The notes below the pieces were generated by a model. The model saw nothing but the letters and a program-made list of their open reading frames with translations. It was not told the DNA's origin and searched no databases. Shown here one piece after another: positions 1 to 12,545 of a DNA stretch of 64,000 nt. Positions within the stretch are counted from its first letter, which is position 1; every line of letters begins with the position of its first letter. The translations under genes were made by a program, and so were the position numbers. Origin of the DNA: Epiperipatus broadwayi (taxonomy: Eukaryota > Onychophora > Udeonychophora > Euonychophora > Peripatidae). Location of the stretch: contig JAQFVV010012544.1 in NCBI GenBank assembly GCA_028023455.1, forward strand, positions 1,126,501 to 1,190,500, written 5' to 3'.

Positions 1-1343
1 ACATAATTGATCTGTTTGTAGACCAAGGCTGGTATAGAGTCCTTTGCCATTGTCATCTGCAACTTCAACCTATTTATTTCATCCATTATTTCTTGAAACA
101 ATATATGTTCCTTTGTATTTTCTATAGCCACTCTCTCATATTTATCAATGCCTGCTACCTGACAGCCGAACATTGTTTTTAGCATTTCGACCATGTATTT
201 ATCAACCTCATCTCCAGATGCCACAGCATTCTCCCCTGTCTCCACAGAAGCAATACCCTTTGTATGTGGTATATAAATTTTCTATAGTTACTGGTTTTGA
301 TATGTGATTCATTCCAGGGATCAATTTCTGTATCTTAATGTATATGTTTCTTGTTGTATCAGATTGTATATATTACTGTATCCAATTTGCAGTTTATTGA
401 TCAATTCATGCTTAGGACTTATGCCAGAAATATTCTGTAATGTCTTACAAATTCATAGATTCTATTTTTTATTTGGTTCTGAGACAATTTACTATCCTCA
501 CTCTGATAGCATAAGTCTGATATGTATTTCTTTATTTTATACCATGCAATGCATGGAGGTAGTTTTGTAAGTCTTGTGTAATAGCTTGTAACAATTATAA
601 TGTTTAATAATTGATCAACTGAAAATATAATTTGGCTCCTAATATTCTTTTTACTGTGTATGAATATATTTTTTGTTTTTTCACATAATTATTAATTTGC
701 AGTTGTACTCTTGGGTGGTCGGAAAATGCAATAAGTGACATGTTAATAATAGAATGATTAACTTTACTTGCTGAAACGAAGAATAAATCTATTAGTGAAG
801 TGTATCTACTACTAAAAAATGTGTAAGCATGATTTCCATATTTCATTTGTAGTGGATATAAGGACACATCCTTCAATTGTGTTCTAATGATTTAGGAATG
901 TTTTGATATGAACAATTAAAATCACCACCCATTATCACAATACCTGGCTTTTTCATCAGTTTGTTCTATACACTATAAATTATCGTTGAAATGTCATTAC
1001 CCCTTGCTATAGAATGTACCGAAGTCAAGTAATGTAGCTCATTATAAATGGCAAATGACAGAACTATGTGATTTGTTTGTAAATCTATTATTTGTATTTT
1101 TCTTATTCCTGATGCATATTTATTAATACTGCTACTCCCTGTAAGGATCTAACATTGGGTTTGAACAGAAATATATTATTTTTTGAAAGTTTTTTTATAA
1201 TCTATATAGGAGTATTACCACTTATCTTTGTTTCTGATAAAATTATTTCATATTTTTGAGTTGCTATATAATCTAATATTTTCTCTGCTTTATCTTAACC
1301 ATTCATTCCTCTTATATTGATTGATAGTATATTAAGTGACATG
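1..1343 (-). pseudogene. LINE A ORF2, endonuclease and start of reverse transcriptase, broken, cut by window edge
   Basis: The start at 1,343 reads MSLNILSINIRGMNG, the usual opening of LINE apurinic endonucleases. It continues with EIILSETKI (the catalytic glutamate motif), IVIMGGDFNCS near 930 (the GDFN motif), and an open piece at 604-876 with SLIDLFFVSASKV and a SDHPRV ending (the terminal SDH motif). The enzyme nicks target DNA to prime reverse transcription. In-frame stops occur after NIRGMNG and elsewhere. Residues near the window start (INRLKLQMTMAKDSIPALV) resemble the segment just before reverse transcriptase motif 1. Only relics remain and no functional protein is expected. Confidence 0.75.
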
Positions 1344-1648
1344 TTCATGATTTAACATAATTGGAATCTCTTTATTTCTTTTTAAACTATCAATTGTGTC
1401 ATCTTTTCCTTTTTCATTTGAATTGTCATTTAATTTTGATCGATTAAGATCACTAAAGCTTTGTAATCTTTTATATTTAACATTAGTGCTATCACCATTG
1501 GTTTCATAATTATCTCTTATATCTTTATTATCAATTACTTTATTATTATCTTTTCATTTGTTGGCAAGTATTTCTATTATCTTTGGGAGATCCATATTTA
1601 CTACATTTACATCTGTATCTGTACCTGATATTAGGACTATCTGGTTGA

Positions 1649-2934
1649 TTATATTTCAACTGATATTGGTTCATTAATAGTTAAGTTCAGCTCGTTATTT
1701 TGCTCAAAATTTGTTTCATATTCATACAACTTATCATCTTTTCTCTTGTTGTTCACTATATTTGCCAATGACTTATTATTCGTAGTATTACATAAGTGAT
1801 TCATTCTGTTAAATTTATTGCACTTAATGCAATTTTCGGTTTCACATACTGCCGCTATGTGACCGACTCTGTTGCATCTAAAGCATAAAGGGGGTCTACC
1901 CCTTAATATTATAGAAATTGGCATTTGATCTTTTATTATCTTATGTGGTATCTGTTCTTTCATTATTGATTTTTTTTAGTTTTATTATAATCTTCTATGC
2001 ATTTGTAGGGATTTTGAAAGCTATACTTGGCGTCATCTCTCTTTCGATATCTATCATCTCAGCATAATTATCCATTTGAGATTTAAAGTATTCTATATTG
2101 AATCTGGGTGATGTATGCAATATTCTTCTGTATATCATAAGGTTCAGCTCCTTTGACACATAGTAGATTTTTCATCCTTGCATTTCTTTAATTAAATTTT
2201 CCGCTTGTTCTTTTTGATCCTTATTAAAATATTTGATAGACACAAACTCTCTAGTGGGAAAAATGTTGTATATTTAACTGTGTCTATTAACCCATTAGCT
2301 TCAAGTATCTTCAAATACTCATTTAGATCTGGTTTGTCCAAAATGTGTTCACCTGTATTGTCATTCGTTTAAATAATTAAACTTAAAATGGACATATTCA
2401 GTGTCAGACAATTGATGAATATTTTCTTCCAATATGCATTGAGTTTTTCTTTTTGTATTTTTGTATAATTATAATTAAGCTTTACAAATTGTATTTTTTT
2501 ACTATTATTAGTTATGTCTTGTTTACTTTCTAATTTATTATCTGTAATTTTTAATTTTATACTTTCTGAAATGTATTTATTGGTTTGTGTTAAGGTCACT
2601 AAGTCATCTGGTGAATTATTACTGTTATAGCTATCCGTTCTCCTTTTTTTACAATTGCTCGATATTTTTCAATCAGCATTCTCACTATCAACATTATTAT
2701 TTAAGCTTTCATCATGTTGTATTTTTTTAATACCGAAAGATTGCTTTTCTCATTTTTTGATCGTGATAACTGTGTGTTTATTATCGAATTCCAATATACG
2801 CTATTTAGATCAACTCTATCTATTACTTTGTTTAATTCAGGATTACTATTAGATTTTCTTAGATTACATTCTTTTTTACAAGCCTTATCAGCCATTTTAC
2901 CATTGCTTTTCTTAATTTGATCAGGTTGATTCAT
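1649..2934 (-). pseudogene. LINE A ORF1, CCHC zinc-knuckle nucleic-acid-binding protein, broken
   Basis: Remnant of a retrotransposon ORF1, whose product normally coats the element RNA. The best piece is an open stretch at 1,649-1,963 of 104 residues containing PLCFRCNRVGHIAAVC, a C-x2-C-x4-H-x4-C zinc knuckle, followed by a second cysteine cluster (CIKCNKFNRMNHLC). Upstream on the same strand are shorter open pieces rich in lysine and asparagine, at 2,369-2,599 and 2,701-2,934; the latter begins with a methionine and is probably near the original N terminus. Frame breaks separate the pieces. The order relative to the endonuclease downstream is that of LINE elements. It is unlikely to be a cellular CCHC gene, because it is fused to endonuclease sequence on the same strand. 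Confidence 0.7.
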
Positions 2935-3060
2935 TTAGAACTCATTGTGATTATCATTAATTTCAGAATTATTTACTCTAACTTCCGTTGTCTTCCTACT
3001 TTTTTTTTTCCGATTTTAAATTTTGATTTTAAAGAACAACTTTAGAAGATTTAGTGGAGG

Positions 3061-4904
3061 AGGCGACTACATGATGTGTCATGTTGTTGACCAGAAATAC
3101 TATACCGTATACTCAAAGATATCCAAACGCAATCATAATAAGTTTAAATCAAGATGAGATTTTGACTAAAAATTGATCTATCTGATTATATAATACACTT
3201 GGGTTATGATAAAGCTATAAATGACATTTTCCTTCCCAGATACTGGAGCAATGCCTGCTTCTTCTCCCAGTGAATTGTTGTTACAATAACTATATATATA
3301 TATTAATACTTTTTTTTGCTATCTATTGTCCAAATCTTTTATAAACTCCAATACTCTTGGAAGATAATAAAACGTTTTACACAAAGATCTCTGAAGCTAA
3401 TACATCTGACTCAGTTATAAAAATGAATATGAATTTACACAAGAAATTTGATCTCTTGAGAAGCATGAAGATTAGGATACAAATAAACATTCTTAAAGTA
3501 TTATAAGAATGAATTATTACAATCTAAACTCTTCATAAAATAATATATGAAAAATTTAAAGACTTTTTATGTATAAAAATTATGTATTATGATAAGTGTA
3601 GTTTTTTGTACTACATCTCTCATATGCTTGTGGATAGTGACCAAAGATTACAAAACCCAAGCCATCACAATTAATTATATTTTGATTATTTTGCTCAAGT
3701 TATACTGAAATAAATTCTGTGTTTTCTTTAACAATCTTAATTTTAAAAAAATGGTTTTAATATTTTTATAATTATTAGTATCTTGCTTTTCTTTTGCTTT
3801 GGATTCTTCTCTTTGTTTTCTATATGTTTCTTAAAGTTTCATTACTAATAACTAATGTTAGGCAGTAGCAGTGTAAAATAATATAAATGATGATAATTAA
3901 TCTTAGATAGTAGTTAAGGCAATTTTATATTATATAGGAGAAAGAAATATTCAACTGTTATTGTAAATTATGTTAAAATCATAAAGGTAAGATGAAATAT
4001 AATGAAGCTGAAAACCCCAATATGTTACTCAGAAATATTAAAATGTATTTTTTAATATTGATAGATTTTATGTTGCTAAATTAAAACCATTTAAAATACA
4101 AATTGCTGGTGATAATGAGTAAGAATGAAAAATTCTGAATCACATATATACTAATGAACATGTTTAATTGGGAAAAGATTACAAAGTAAAAAAATAATAA
4201 TTAAGGAAGCAACTTGTATGACAACCATGATCTATGGAAATCACTAAATCACCTTACCCTTATAGAATATTGAATGAATCAGAACCCTTAAATAAACTGT
4301 TACCTTTATCATAATAACCTAGTTGGTTAGAGTATCTGTTTGAATCTAATATTTATTAATCTTTAGTTCAGTGGTTTATTCCTAAGATACTATAGATATT
4401 GGATAAGCCTGTAACATCTCATGAAGAGAAAATAATATCACCATTTAAAAAATATGCTATTTATTAAAAACAATTAATTCCCCTTATACTCATGCAATTA
4501 GATATAAGTCAAAATATATAAAATGTGCTAACACACACAAGCACACAAAGCTAAAAACAAATAAAGAAAATATATATTATTTTAATATCTATTCATTAAA
4601 TGGCTAGTTATGCCATTTGGTTTTGTTGTATAATAAAATATAAATTTAACAGAATTTTAGAGTATTTTGTTGGCTTTAATAAAAATATAAGATTATCACA
4701 AAATTAGTAAATATTGTATTGAATGACAAAAAAAATAAAAGATGTATAAGAGAAAATAGATATTAACTTTATAATGCAATAATTAAAAAACTAATATCTA
4801 GTACTTAGGATTGTAAAAATAAAGTTTTTCATTTATTTTTTTAAACAAAAATGTAATTATTTAAATGTGAGTATAGTATATATACTTAAAATTAAATATA
4901 ATTA
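3061..4904. other. A+T-rich DNA, no gene recognised
   Basis: No convincing open frame, splice-bounded exon, tRNA or repeat with recognisable identity was seen. The stretch holds simple A/T-rich sequence with a short TA run near 3,290. Confidence 0.5.
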
Positions 4905-5265
4905 GAGGGGATTTGAACCTAGACTCTCAAGCACCCATAGGTCATCCACTCTATTTTATACAACCAATAGACTTGACCAAATGTATGTGAAGTCCATGTT
5001 TTATGCTGAACCAGCACTCATCAATTAATCTGGATCATCATCTGCTAGACATATTTTCTATCTTAATATAAACTGAGCAATGATTATATATGCATGTGGA
5101 AGATGATCTGGATCTACTAATGAGTGCTGGTTCAGCCCAAAATATGTGTTTTTGAGATCATTTATCTCTCTCACATGTATGTGATCATGTATATAGGTTG
5201 TATAGAATGGAGTAGATGATAGAATGGAGATTAAAAGTCTGGATTCAAATCACTTCTAATTACAA
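4905..5265. repeat. Head-to-head pair of 3' halves of the hammerhead short-repeat family
   Basis: The minus-strand piece (4,905-5,050) and the plus-strand piece (about 5,060-5,265) match the 3' half of the roughly 450-bp family described at 5,415-5,845. Both carry a degraded hammerhead core: the minus copy has TTGATGA and AAAA in place of CTGATGA and GAAA, and the plus copy has CTAATGA. Outer ends carry the tRNA box-B-like motif (GGATTTGAACC on the left as its complement). Both are decayed. Confidence 0.6.
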
Positions 5266-5414
5266 AAATATAATTGTAACTCGACTATTATTAAGCACTA
5301 AAAATCTGTAATGGTGCAAGAACGTAATTAATCTCCAATCATGAACTGTTTCATAACTTTTAAAACTCTTACTGATGGGTGAGTGCATAAAGATTTATAA
5401 TAGTTACAATATGA

Positions 5415-5845
5415 TTGTATTCTGTCCATCCCTCTTATATGTATTTAATGGATACTGTCCTACACATGAGGGGTCAGAGTGACTTCAGATCAACATGGGC
5501 ATGGCAATAATATTAGCATCAGCATGGGATTTGAGTTTTCATCATCAGATTTTCAATGATATGGATGGCTGAAAAGTTGGAGGTTGCAGTGGATTGAAGC
5601 CTGTCCACGAAAGTATGAAGATTTGCTATCTTAATATAAACTGAGCATTGATTATATATATATGTGTGTGTGTGTGTGAGCGATGATAGTCTGAACCAAC
5701 TGATGAGTGCTGGTTTAGCATGAAATACGTATATTGGTGATTATTAATCTTTTCTACATGTGTGTGGTCATGTGTATCAGTTGTATGAGATAGTGTGGAT
5801 AGTTGAATGGTGCTGGAAAATCTGAGTTCAAATCCTTTATACTTA
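5415..5845 (+). mobile_element. Hammerhead-bearing short interspersed repeat, full-length copy
   Basis: One of the full copies of a dispersed family also seen at 12,130, 15,055, 38,672, 39,028 and 39,366. Order: a conserved 5' body (ATTCTGTCCATCCC start, a CATCATCAGATTTTCA block, a GCCTGTCCA block), a TG-rich patch, a hammerhead ribozyme at 5,695-5,738, then a tail with a tRNA-like box B (GAGTTCAAATCC). It has no coding capacity. The combination of a self-cleaving ribozyme with a tRNA-like segment suggests a non-autonomous retroelement of the retrozyme or SINE kind (inference). Confidence 0.65.
5695..5738 (+). ncRNA. Type I hammerhead ribozyme, intact core
   Basis: Stem I ACCAA (5,695-5,699) pairs with TTGGT (5,734-5,738). 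The core is CTGATGA (5,700-5,706). Stem II is GTGCT/AGCAT around a GGTTT loop (five pairs, the outer one G-T). GAAA sits at 5,722-5,725. Stem III is the self-complementary ATACGTAT, so A15.1 pairs with U16.1 and the cleavage nucleotide is A at 5,733 (a UA site). All conserved core bases (CUGANGA, GAAA, UH) are present. Stem III leaves only a 2-nt loop, so activity may need a dimer. Seen in sequence; activity is inferred. Confidence 0.65.
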
Positions 5846-6353
5846 TAATATGATTGGAGTTAATTTTCTCCTGTGCAATCAAAAATATAGGCGTAATACA
5901 ATTCCAAGAACATCCTTTTTTGTTTTTGTAACAAAAATGCTATTAAATTATTTTTTTTTTAAATTAAAATATGAATATAAAAGTAAGAAAGCTAATTAAT
6001 ATTTATGGGAAAAAGCAAAGATTTGTTTAAAGAAATCTGGTGATGGAAGTGGGTTCTTTATGTTTTAATTCATTTTACTTGCATTATCTTTGCTGAGAAA
6101 TTAGTATTTTTCAAGATGTTATTCTTGCATAAAATTTCAATCTTGCTTGTCTATAATTTAAAGTGATGATACCTGAAATTGCTAATTCTTACCAAGGAAT
6201 ATTAGAGAAATTATTCGAATAATTGATAAAGCAGAAACATAAGTCAGAATACTTTAATCTGTAAACTGAAAATCATTTTCAGTATATAGAATGGTATGTA
6301 ATTCTTTATTAGTACATGTTAAGTTAACATGGAACTGAGCATTGCTAACTCAC
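5846..6353. other. No gene recognised; probable intron sequence
   Basis: Plain A/T-rich sequence lying 3' (in the minus-strand sense) of the exon candidate at 6,354-6,527. No further splice-bounded open segment was recognised. Confidence 0.4.
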
Positions 6354-6527
6354 CTGTATAGCTAGCTTCACCAAATTCATAGGAGGGGGGACGTGAATGT
6401 GCCTTGAACCCAACTTTGAATGTGTATTTCATTTTGAAGCATAATTGTTTTACCAGAAAAAGCCTCATCTTAATAGAGAAGAAACCTGGAGCCCAGGATG
6501 CTGTTAACAAAGCGTCTCCGAAGGTTT
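6354..6527 (-). CDS. Internal exon of an unrecognised minus-strand gene (58 codons, phase 1-1)
   Basis: A 174-bp segment bounded by good splice signals on the minus strand: acceptor TTGTTTTTTAG before 6,527 and donor CAG|GTGAGT after 6,354. Only one frame is open across it; it starts and ends in phase 1. The peptide runs TFGDALLTASWAPGFF ... KYTFKVGFKAHSRPP ... EFGEASYTG. It is richer in G+C and less repetitive than its surroundings. The pattern of a tryptophan in a TASWAP motif, a Y-x-F-x-V strand near the end and phase 1-1 borders loosely resembles a fibronectin type III half or domain, but this is weak and I do not assign a family. Its incoming phase fits the outgoing phase of the exon candidate at 14,749-14,789. 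Confidence 0.55.
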
Positions 6528-7319
6528 CTAAAAAACAAGTCATCAATTAAATAAGTATAAAAAGATAAAATTTTTATGTAAGAATATCAATAATATTAGA
6601 ATATTTTAGTGTACGCACATACACTTTAAAATAATGAACTTATTAATTTTTGTTATTTATATTTAACTATCTGCTTGTTAATAAAATATATTTGTTTTAT
6701 TTATTTATGTATTTTAATTTGGAGTATAGACTTTTTTGTATTTGAAAATCAAGAAAAGACAAAATAAATCTATTTGTAAGATTTACTTTTTTGTTAAATT
6801 GTTGTCTGGGGAAAGTTCATGAAAAGAAATAGTAAGGTTAACTTTAGAGAGAATAGATAGTATTTGAATGGCATTTGATAATTGCCGTTCCTAAAAGAGA
6901 GGATGAAAGCTTTATCTAAAACCTGAAAAGTAATTAATATTATTTTTTTATGTAAAAAGTTTCTTTTTTTGTGTGTTTATGGATTTAAAAAATAATCCAA
7001 TTTTTGTGTAGCCATTTAGTAAAAGTTTTGTACTAAAATAAATAATTATTTAACAATAATTAGTATGAATTTATAAATATATTTTTTGTTTTCATGTTAT
7101 TCGATTAAATTAACTATAATTTTAATTTTTCAGATATATCTTTATTTACCAACTGTTCTGTATATTATATGGATATGACTCGTGTTGATCAAAGCAAAAG
7201 AATAAATCTCTGAAACTTTTGCTCATTGCTGAAGATAAAACAATGCACCAAATAGAAAAATTATGAGAGTATGTTTTGTGCAATGCGATGCGATAGACTA
7301 TGGCTTCTTGTTTCTCGAA
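6528..7319. other. No gene recognised; probable intron sequence
   Basis: A/T-rich sequence between the exon candidate and LINE relic B. No open frame with recognisable content was seen. Confidence 0.4.
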
Positions 7320-10300
7320 GTCATTAATCTTTTAGCGCTCTGCCCAGAGAAACCTGTTAGCAACCTTAACTTCCGTTTCCATTGCCCACCCTAAGTTTTT
7401 CCCATATTTTTCTCTATCCTGCTCCATCCCATTTCCACAACATTCTCTTTGTCCACTCCTTGACCTTTATATCTAAATCCCCCTTATCTTTTTCCAAACC
7501 CAGGATAAAAGCCAATACACACTTTATGTACCCTTTCTGCTTTCAGGCATTTATGTCCAATTAACAGATTCCTAATATTTTCTATGCCTTTCTTACACAA
7601 ATTTCAAACTAAATCACCCACATTTTCCATTTTTGTGTATATTCCTTTGTTGCTAACGATCCTGTCGGAATCTTAAACAGCAAACTATTTTCCTTGCTAT
7701 TATCATAAATTAAGTTGCACACAATATTTTGTTTACTTCTATATATATATTTAAACTCATTTTACTCTCTATCCTAGTTCTTCATCTCTCCAACTCCCTA
7801 TTTTATATTAATGCATCTATTCTTCTATCCCATTATTGCCACTATAACATTCAACAATTCTCCTAATGCAATCATCCCACTTTTTGAATAAGTATACTGA
7901 TAAAGTCTTTATCCAAATCTTTTGCATACCATACTACTTTTCTCACCCATCTTGTTGCCTGTCCTTTATTCATAAGCCAATTAAATACTATTTTGGCTAT
8001 TCTCTTATTATGCATAAATTGCAATCTAAACAGTTTCATTTTGCTTTTTGCATCTCTCATAAAAAACTTGACCATCTCATTTCTTCTTGAATTGCTTCCT
8101 TTGCCTTGCATACATCTGTATCTAATGCATGTCTTTCTACTTTTCTTTTTACTTTTTCTAAGTAATCGAATATCTCTTTACTAACTCATAACATTTCATT
8201 ATCATAAGTTAACCCTGCTATTGCCACTTCTTTCCATACAATTTTAGCTACATCATATTTATTATATGAAAATATTGTTAATATCTTTATTATTCTCTTT
8301 CTTTTCTTCATTTATCAATTTTTCTCCCATTCATGATGATTCACAAATAATTATATCTAATCATCACATTTAACTTTATATCCCCCCCCACAATAAAAAT
8401 ATTTTTCTTCTCTTTGCCCAGCATTTATCATCATTATTCTTCACTAAATTTAATTCCTATCTCTTTACTCACCCTTGTGCATGTCTTCAGCACAATTTCC
8501 ATATCTTCCCTACTTTATGTGTCACAAAAAGATATGATCAGCAAATAAAAGACCTGATAATATATACATTCCCTTTTCATCTAATAATGATATCTCTAAC
8601 CCTCCCTAGTGTTTCTATTGCTTTCCCCATTTCTCTCTGGTACAACAAAATAGGTGGCATAGGACATCCTTGCCTTAATCACACCCTATATTTCCTAAAT
8701 GATACATACAGTATTTTCATACAATCTTTTCTTTCCCCAAATTTACTAAACTTACCCATAATCTATTTTTGTTTACTCTATTATATGCCTTCTCTTTATC
8801 TATTAAAACCATATATATCTATCTGCATTCCTAATCATGTTTATAAGTTGTGTAACTACAAATAAATTATCTCCTATATGCCTATCCAATTGAAAACCTC
8901 CTTGCATTTCTTTTACTAGATTATTTTCTTCCATCCATTTTTCCACCCTTCCAGCCACCATATATGCAAAAATGTTGTATAGCACTGACATTACCACTAT
9001 TGATCTATAATTGGATAACTTTTCATGATCTTATACTTTTCTTTAAATGATAGCTTTACTCTTGTATTATTCCAGTTATCTGCAAATTCTCTCTTCTATG
9101 CCATCTCATTAAAACATAATAGATTTAATTTGTCATATTTCCTAAATTTATTACTATCACTGCTGTCCATCCATCTAAGCCTCTTGCCTTTCCACTTTTT
9201 AATTTTTTCCCTGCCTCATTCAATTCATTTTCTGTTAATCTAATATTCCCATTACTATATGCTTTTATGTTTGTTATTACTCTGTTCTTCACATATAACA
9301 TTTTATCTATATACATTACATAATTATTTAAGATGGTCTTTAATTATTCTCTAGAGATACACACTTTTTCTTTCTCTCCTACATTCTTTCTTTTAATATA
9401 TTTCCAAAATTTATTACTCCCATCTTTTCCACTTTTATTAATATCCTCTAATAATTTATTATTTAATTTCATTTTCTCTATATATTTATCTATTTTAGCC
9501 AACTTCTTTTTGTTTAAATATTTGCCCCATTTAATATTAACAGCTTTTTCACTTTATTTGTCTTTAATAGCACATTTATATGTTCATGCTTTTTCCTTCT
9601 TTTTTATTTTTTTTATTAATTCTCACTTTATTATTACTTTTATTCTTCTGAATATTCTCATCTAAAACTCTATTTACCACTTTTTCTATTTCACAACACC
9701 AGTCCTTATATTCACCACCAACAAACCCTTTCATGATTGCTTCTACTTGAATTTTACTTGCTTCTACCTTATTCTTATCATTCATTCTTCATCCATATCT
9801 TTCACTATTCTTTCTACTTTTATTAGTATTTTCCAGTATATTATTAATCATTTCTATTATAAAAAAATTATGATCACTATTACTTACTCTCATCATTATC
9901 AAACACTTTAATTTTTTGTATTTCATTCATTCTCTCTTTCTCTACTAATGCCTAATCTATTGGGTGAAATATATTATTTCCAGGCCATGTGTATTGTCCC
10001 TCAGAAATATTTCATAAATTTCCAATGCTCAAATTCGCTCTCTGACAAAAAAAATGTCAAAAATTTTCTATCTATTCTTGTTATATCTACATTATCAATA
10101 TTCTTATTCAGATCCTCTATAACCATTATTTTCTTTCTCTTAACTAGGTATTCATATATGCTACTGTTCAACTCCATTATAGTTTGATTATCTTCAGTGG
10201 TCACATACACTTTGGTTATCATCCATTCTTGTCTTCCTAATCTTATCTCAAACCACAAATATTCTTGACACTTAACAGTATTTAAATATTTTTGACATAA

Positions 10301-10490
10301 ATTCTATATCACCACTCCTTTTTAAAATTTATATCCTGCCATACCAAATCTTCCTGTATTGGTTATTCTTCTGTTAGATGTGTTTCCACTACTACTAATA
10401 CCTCAAGCTCTTTACTTTTAACTGATTTGTTTAATTCTAGCCACCCTTCTATTCTCCTACCACCTTGCATATTCAAATATCAAATTTTTA
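7320..10490 (-). mobile_element. LINE relic B, endonuclease plus reverse transcriptase, near full length
   Basis: A decayed non-LTR retrotransposon on the minus strand, of a different type from relic A. The start near 10,480 encodes an opening with a GG-R-RIEGWLELNK segment, then VVVETHLTEE (endonuclease), IMVIEDLNKNID (position of the GDFN motif), a linker, GKARGLDGW (before reverse transcriptase motif 1), KEMQGGFQLDRHIGDNLF (motif 2 region), LLFADHIFL (position of the FADD box) and a long C-terminal part. No ORF1 was recognised upstream. Numerous stops and frameshifts occur. It probably lies within an intron of the host gene. Confidence 0.85.
7872..10258 (-). pseudogene. LINE B ORF2 polyprotein, endonuclease/reverse transcriptase, broken
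   Basis: Open pieces in order on the minus strand: 10,258-10,001 (endonuclease, with MWFEIRLGRQEWMITKVYV then IMVIEDLNKNID); 9,785-9,576 (lysine-rich linker); 9,316-9,125 (LKSGKARGLDGW, the conserved lead-in to reverse transcriptase); 8,997-8,803 (VLYNIFAYMVAGRVEKWMEE then KEMQGGFQLDRHIGDN, the G-F motif). The catalytic FADD box reads FADH near 8,540, with the second aspartate lost. A C-terminal piece lies at 8,111-7,872. The order and motifs identify a LINE polymerase. The missing aspartate and the stops rule out activity. Confidence 0.8.
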
Positions 10491-11872
10491 TAATTGTTTC
10501 TTTTCTTATCATTCTTTTATAAATTCTTTTGACCCTTTCTTCTTCATTACATTTGTAATTAGAGACATCTTTTTTTACACACTTTTTTAAATTACAACAG
10601 ATCTTGTTTTATCTTATAATACCCTGCTAGGGAATATTTTTAGAAAAAATTGTTGTAGCAGAACATTTTTAATCATATATTTCTCTACGTAAATTAAAAA
10701 CAGTTATGGTGAAATAGATGGGATTAAATTGGAAAAGAAGTTAAACAGTTATAACATAATTCATCATATACAACTCTCTGGAGAAATTTATAATATTATT
10801 TGCAGAATGTCAAGAAAAATGTTATTATTTCACATTCTCACGCCTATAAAAAATAGATTTCTTGGTTTAATCCCATTTAAGAACTTGGTTTTGAAGTAAA
10901 AGAGATATCTTCTTTTTTTTTTTTTTAAGAAAAAAAACTCCACCAAAAGAGCTATTATAGACTAATGAAAAAATATGCTTAGTCTTGGGAATTGTCAATT
11001 ATAATTGATAATTTCTTGGCAACATTAAAAGCCAAAAGTTATTTCTGTTTACACGAATATAATTTCATTTCTATTCTTTATTATAATAGCAATCCATGGA
11101 AATATTTAAGTCATATATATATATTAATCAGGATCATATTGAAAAAAATAAATATGGATTCAGTCAGAGTTTGTCAAAAATAACATTATCATTTTAAATA
11201 AGCTGATACCACCATAATCATAGCTAAAATTATGTAAGATCTCGATGCTTTCTAAAAAATAAATGAAGAAAATAAAGATTACAACAACATAATAATCAGT
11301 ATGAGTTCAAAATTTATTATAATAACATAAAAGTGATTGACAAACTTGCCTTTTTAAATAATTCATCAATAACTTAGGTTGCATGTCAACAGATTTTTCA
11401 TTAGTGAAAATTATAAAAGTTTCAATAAAAATGAATGAATAAAAAATGTATTAAAAAAATTATATTCAAATGGTAGTTATCTATGCTTGTAAATGTTGCT
11501 AAAAAATAATATTAAAAAATTGATTCTTTTGCTTTTAAGCATGCTATGTATAGGTTCTTAATAAGATTTTAACTAAACTTTTTATATAAAAATACACCAA
11601 GTAAGTCAAAATTTGTTTATTTTGGTCATATTATAAAATGATCTAATTCATTGAAAAGTTAATATAATGCTTCAAAAACTATTAATAAAAGAAAAAAGAA
11701 TAAAAAGGAATGAGGTTGATAGAAGACATCATTAATAATGTCTATATCTTTGAGCAGCCATAAAACCAAACAAATGATAGATCATTAAGGAGAAATGCTA
11801 TTTATATCATTATATGGTGTTTAGCTTCATGATATTTAATAAGAATTTATCTTACAAAATTATATCTCTTTT
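10491..11872. other. No gene recognised
   Basis: A/T-rich, with a T-run near 10,910-10,926. No splice-bounded exon, RNA gene or clear repeat was recognised. Confidence 0.5.
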
Positions 11873-11879
11873 GTGAATA

Positions 11880-12076
11880 ATAATAATTATTATTATTGTT
11901 GTTGTTGTTGTTGTGGTGGTGGTGGTTGTTGTTATTGTTATTGTTGTTGTTGTTGTTATTATTGTTATTATTATTGTTGTTGTTGTTATCATTGTTATTA
12001 TTATTGTTGTTATCATTGCTGTTATTATTCTTGCTATTATTGTTGTTATTATTAATATTATTATTATTATTATTTA
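11880..12076 (+). repeat. TTR trinucleotide microsatellite (mixed GTT/ATT)
   Basis: About 200 bp of TTG, TTA and GGT triplets. It gives artificial low-complexity reading frames (all Leu, or all Tyr/Cys) in two frames, which are not genes. Confidence 0.9.
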
Positions 12077-12129
12077 ATAATTAAAATTCTAAATTTTGAC
12101 ATGCTAATTATCATGCTGGATATATATAT

Positions 12130-12545
12130 AATGAGAGGATTTGAACCCAGCCTTTCAAGATCAACCTAGTCATCGATTTCATCCTATACAATAAATACAC
12201 ACCACCACTTACATGTAAAAAAGATAAATGATCCCAATATATATATTTCATGCTTATTAGCATTAATCAGTTGGTTCCCCATCATCATCTCTCACATATA
12301 TATATAATCGGTGCTCACTGTATATAAGATTGCATCTCTTTAAACTTTAATAGATTGGCTTCAATCTTCTCCACTCTTCAACTCTTCAGTGATGCATATC
12401 ACTGAAAATCTGATGATGGCATGTTCAAAGCACTTGTTTGCCAAATTTATTGTATCATACCGAGGTTTTCCATAAGTCAATCTGACCCCTCACACTGAAG
12501 GACCTTAAGTTTATTTAAATACTTCTGGATGAAGGGAATATATAT
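12130..12545 (-). mobile_element. Hammerhead-bearing short repeat, minus-strand copy
   Basis: Full-length copy of the family at 5,415, in reverse. The left end has the complement of the box-B-like tail (GGATTTGAACCC), then the hammerhead, then the body with the complement of the CATCATCAGATTTTCA block (near 12,400) and GTCAATCTGACCCC near the far end. It is more diverged than the copies at 38.7-39.8 kb. Confidence 0.6.
12234..12275 (-). ncRNA. Hammerhead ribozyme, core mutated
   Basis: Minus strand: ACCAA, then CTGATTA, stem II ATGCT/AGCAT, GAAA, and self-complementary ATATATAT as stem III. The core should be CTGANGA; here the catalytic G8 is T, so this copy should be inactive although its stems are kept. 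Confidence 0.5.

Larger units (their letters stand above)
1..3060 (-). mobile_element. LINE relic A (zinc-knuckle ORF1 plus endonuclease), 5' part
   Basis: A non-LTR retrotransposon read on the minus strand, with its 5' side near 3,060 and its 3' side running off the window start. In order it shows a lysine- and asparagine-rich ORF1 start (2,934-2,701), a zinc-knuckle segment (1,963-1,649), an apurinic-type endonuclease (1,343 to about 604) and the linker into reverse transcriptase (about 330-1). Several stops and frame changes break both reading frames, so it is dead. The clade cannot be fixed because the reverse transcriptase core lies outside the window. Confidence 0.8.

Noticed and set aside
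7200-7260. CTGAAGATAAAACAATG as a possible hammerhead core
   Set aside because: No stem II or GAAA at the required spacing.
11873-12084. Open frames of repeated Cys/Tyr or Leu
   Set aside because: They come from a TTR trinucleotide microsatellite and have no other content.
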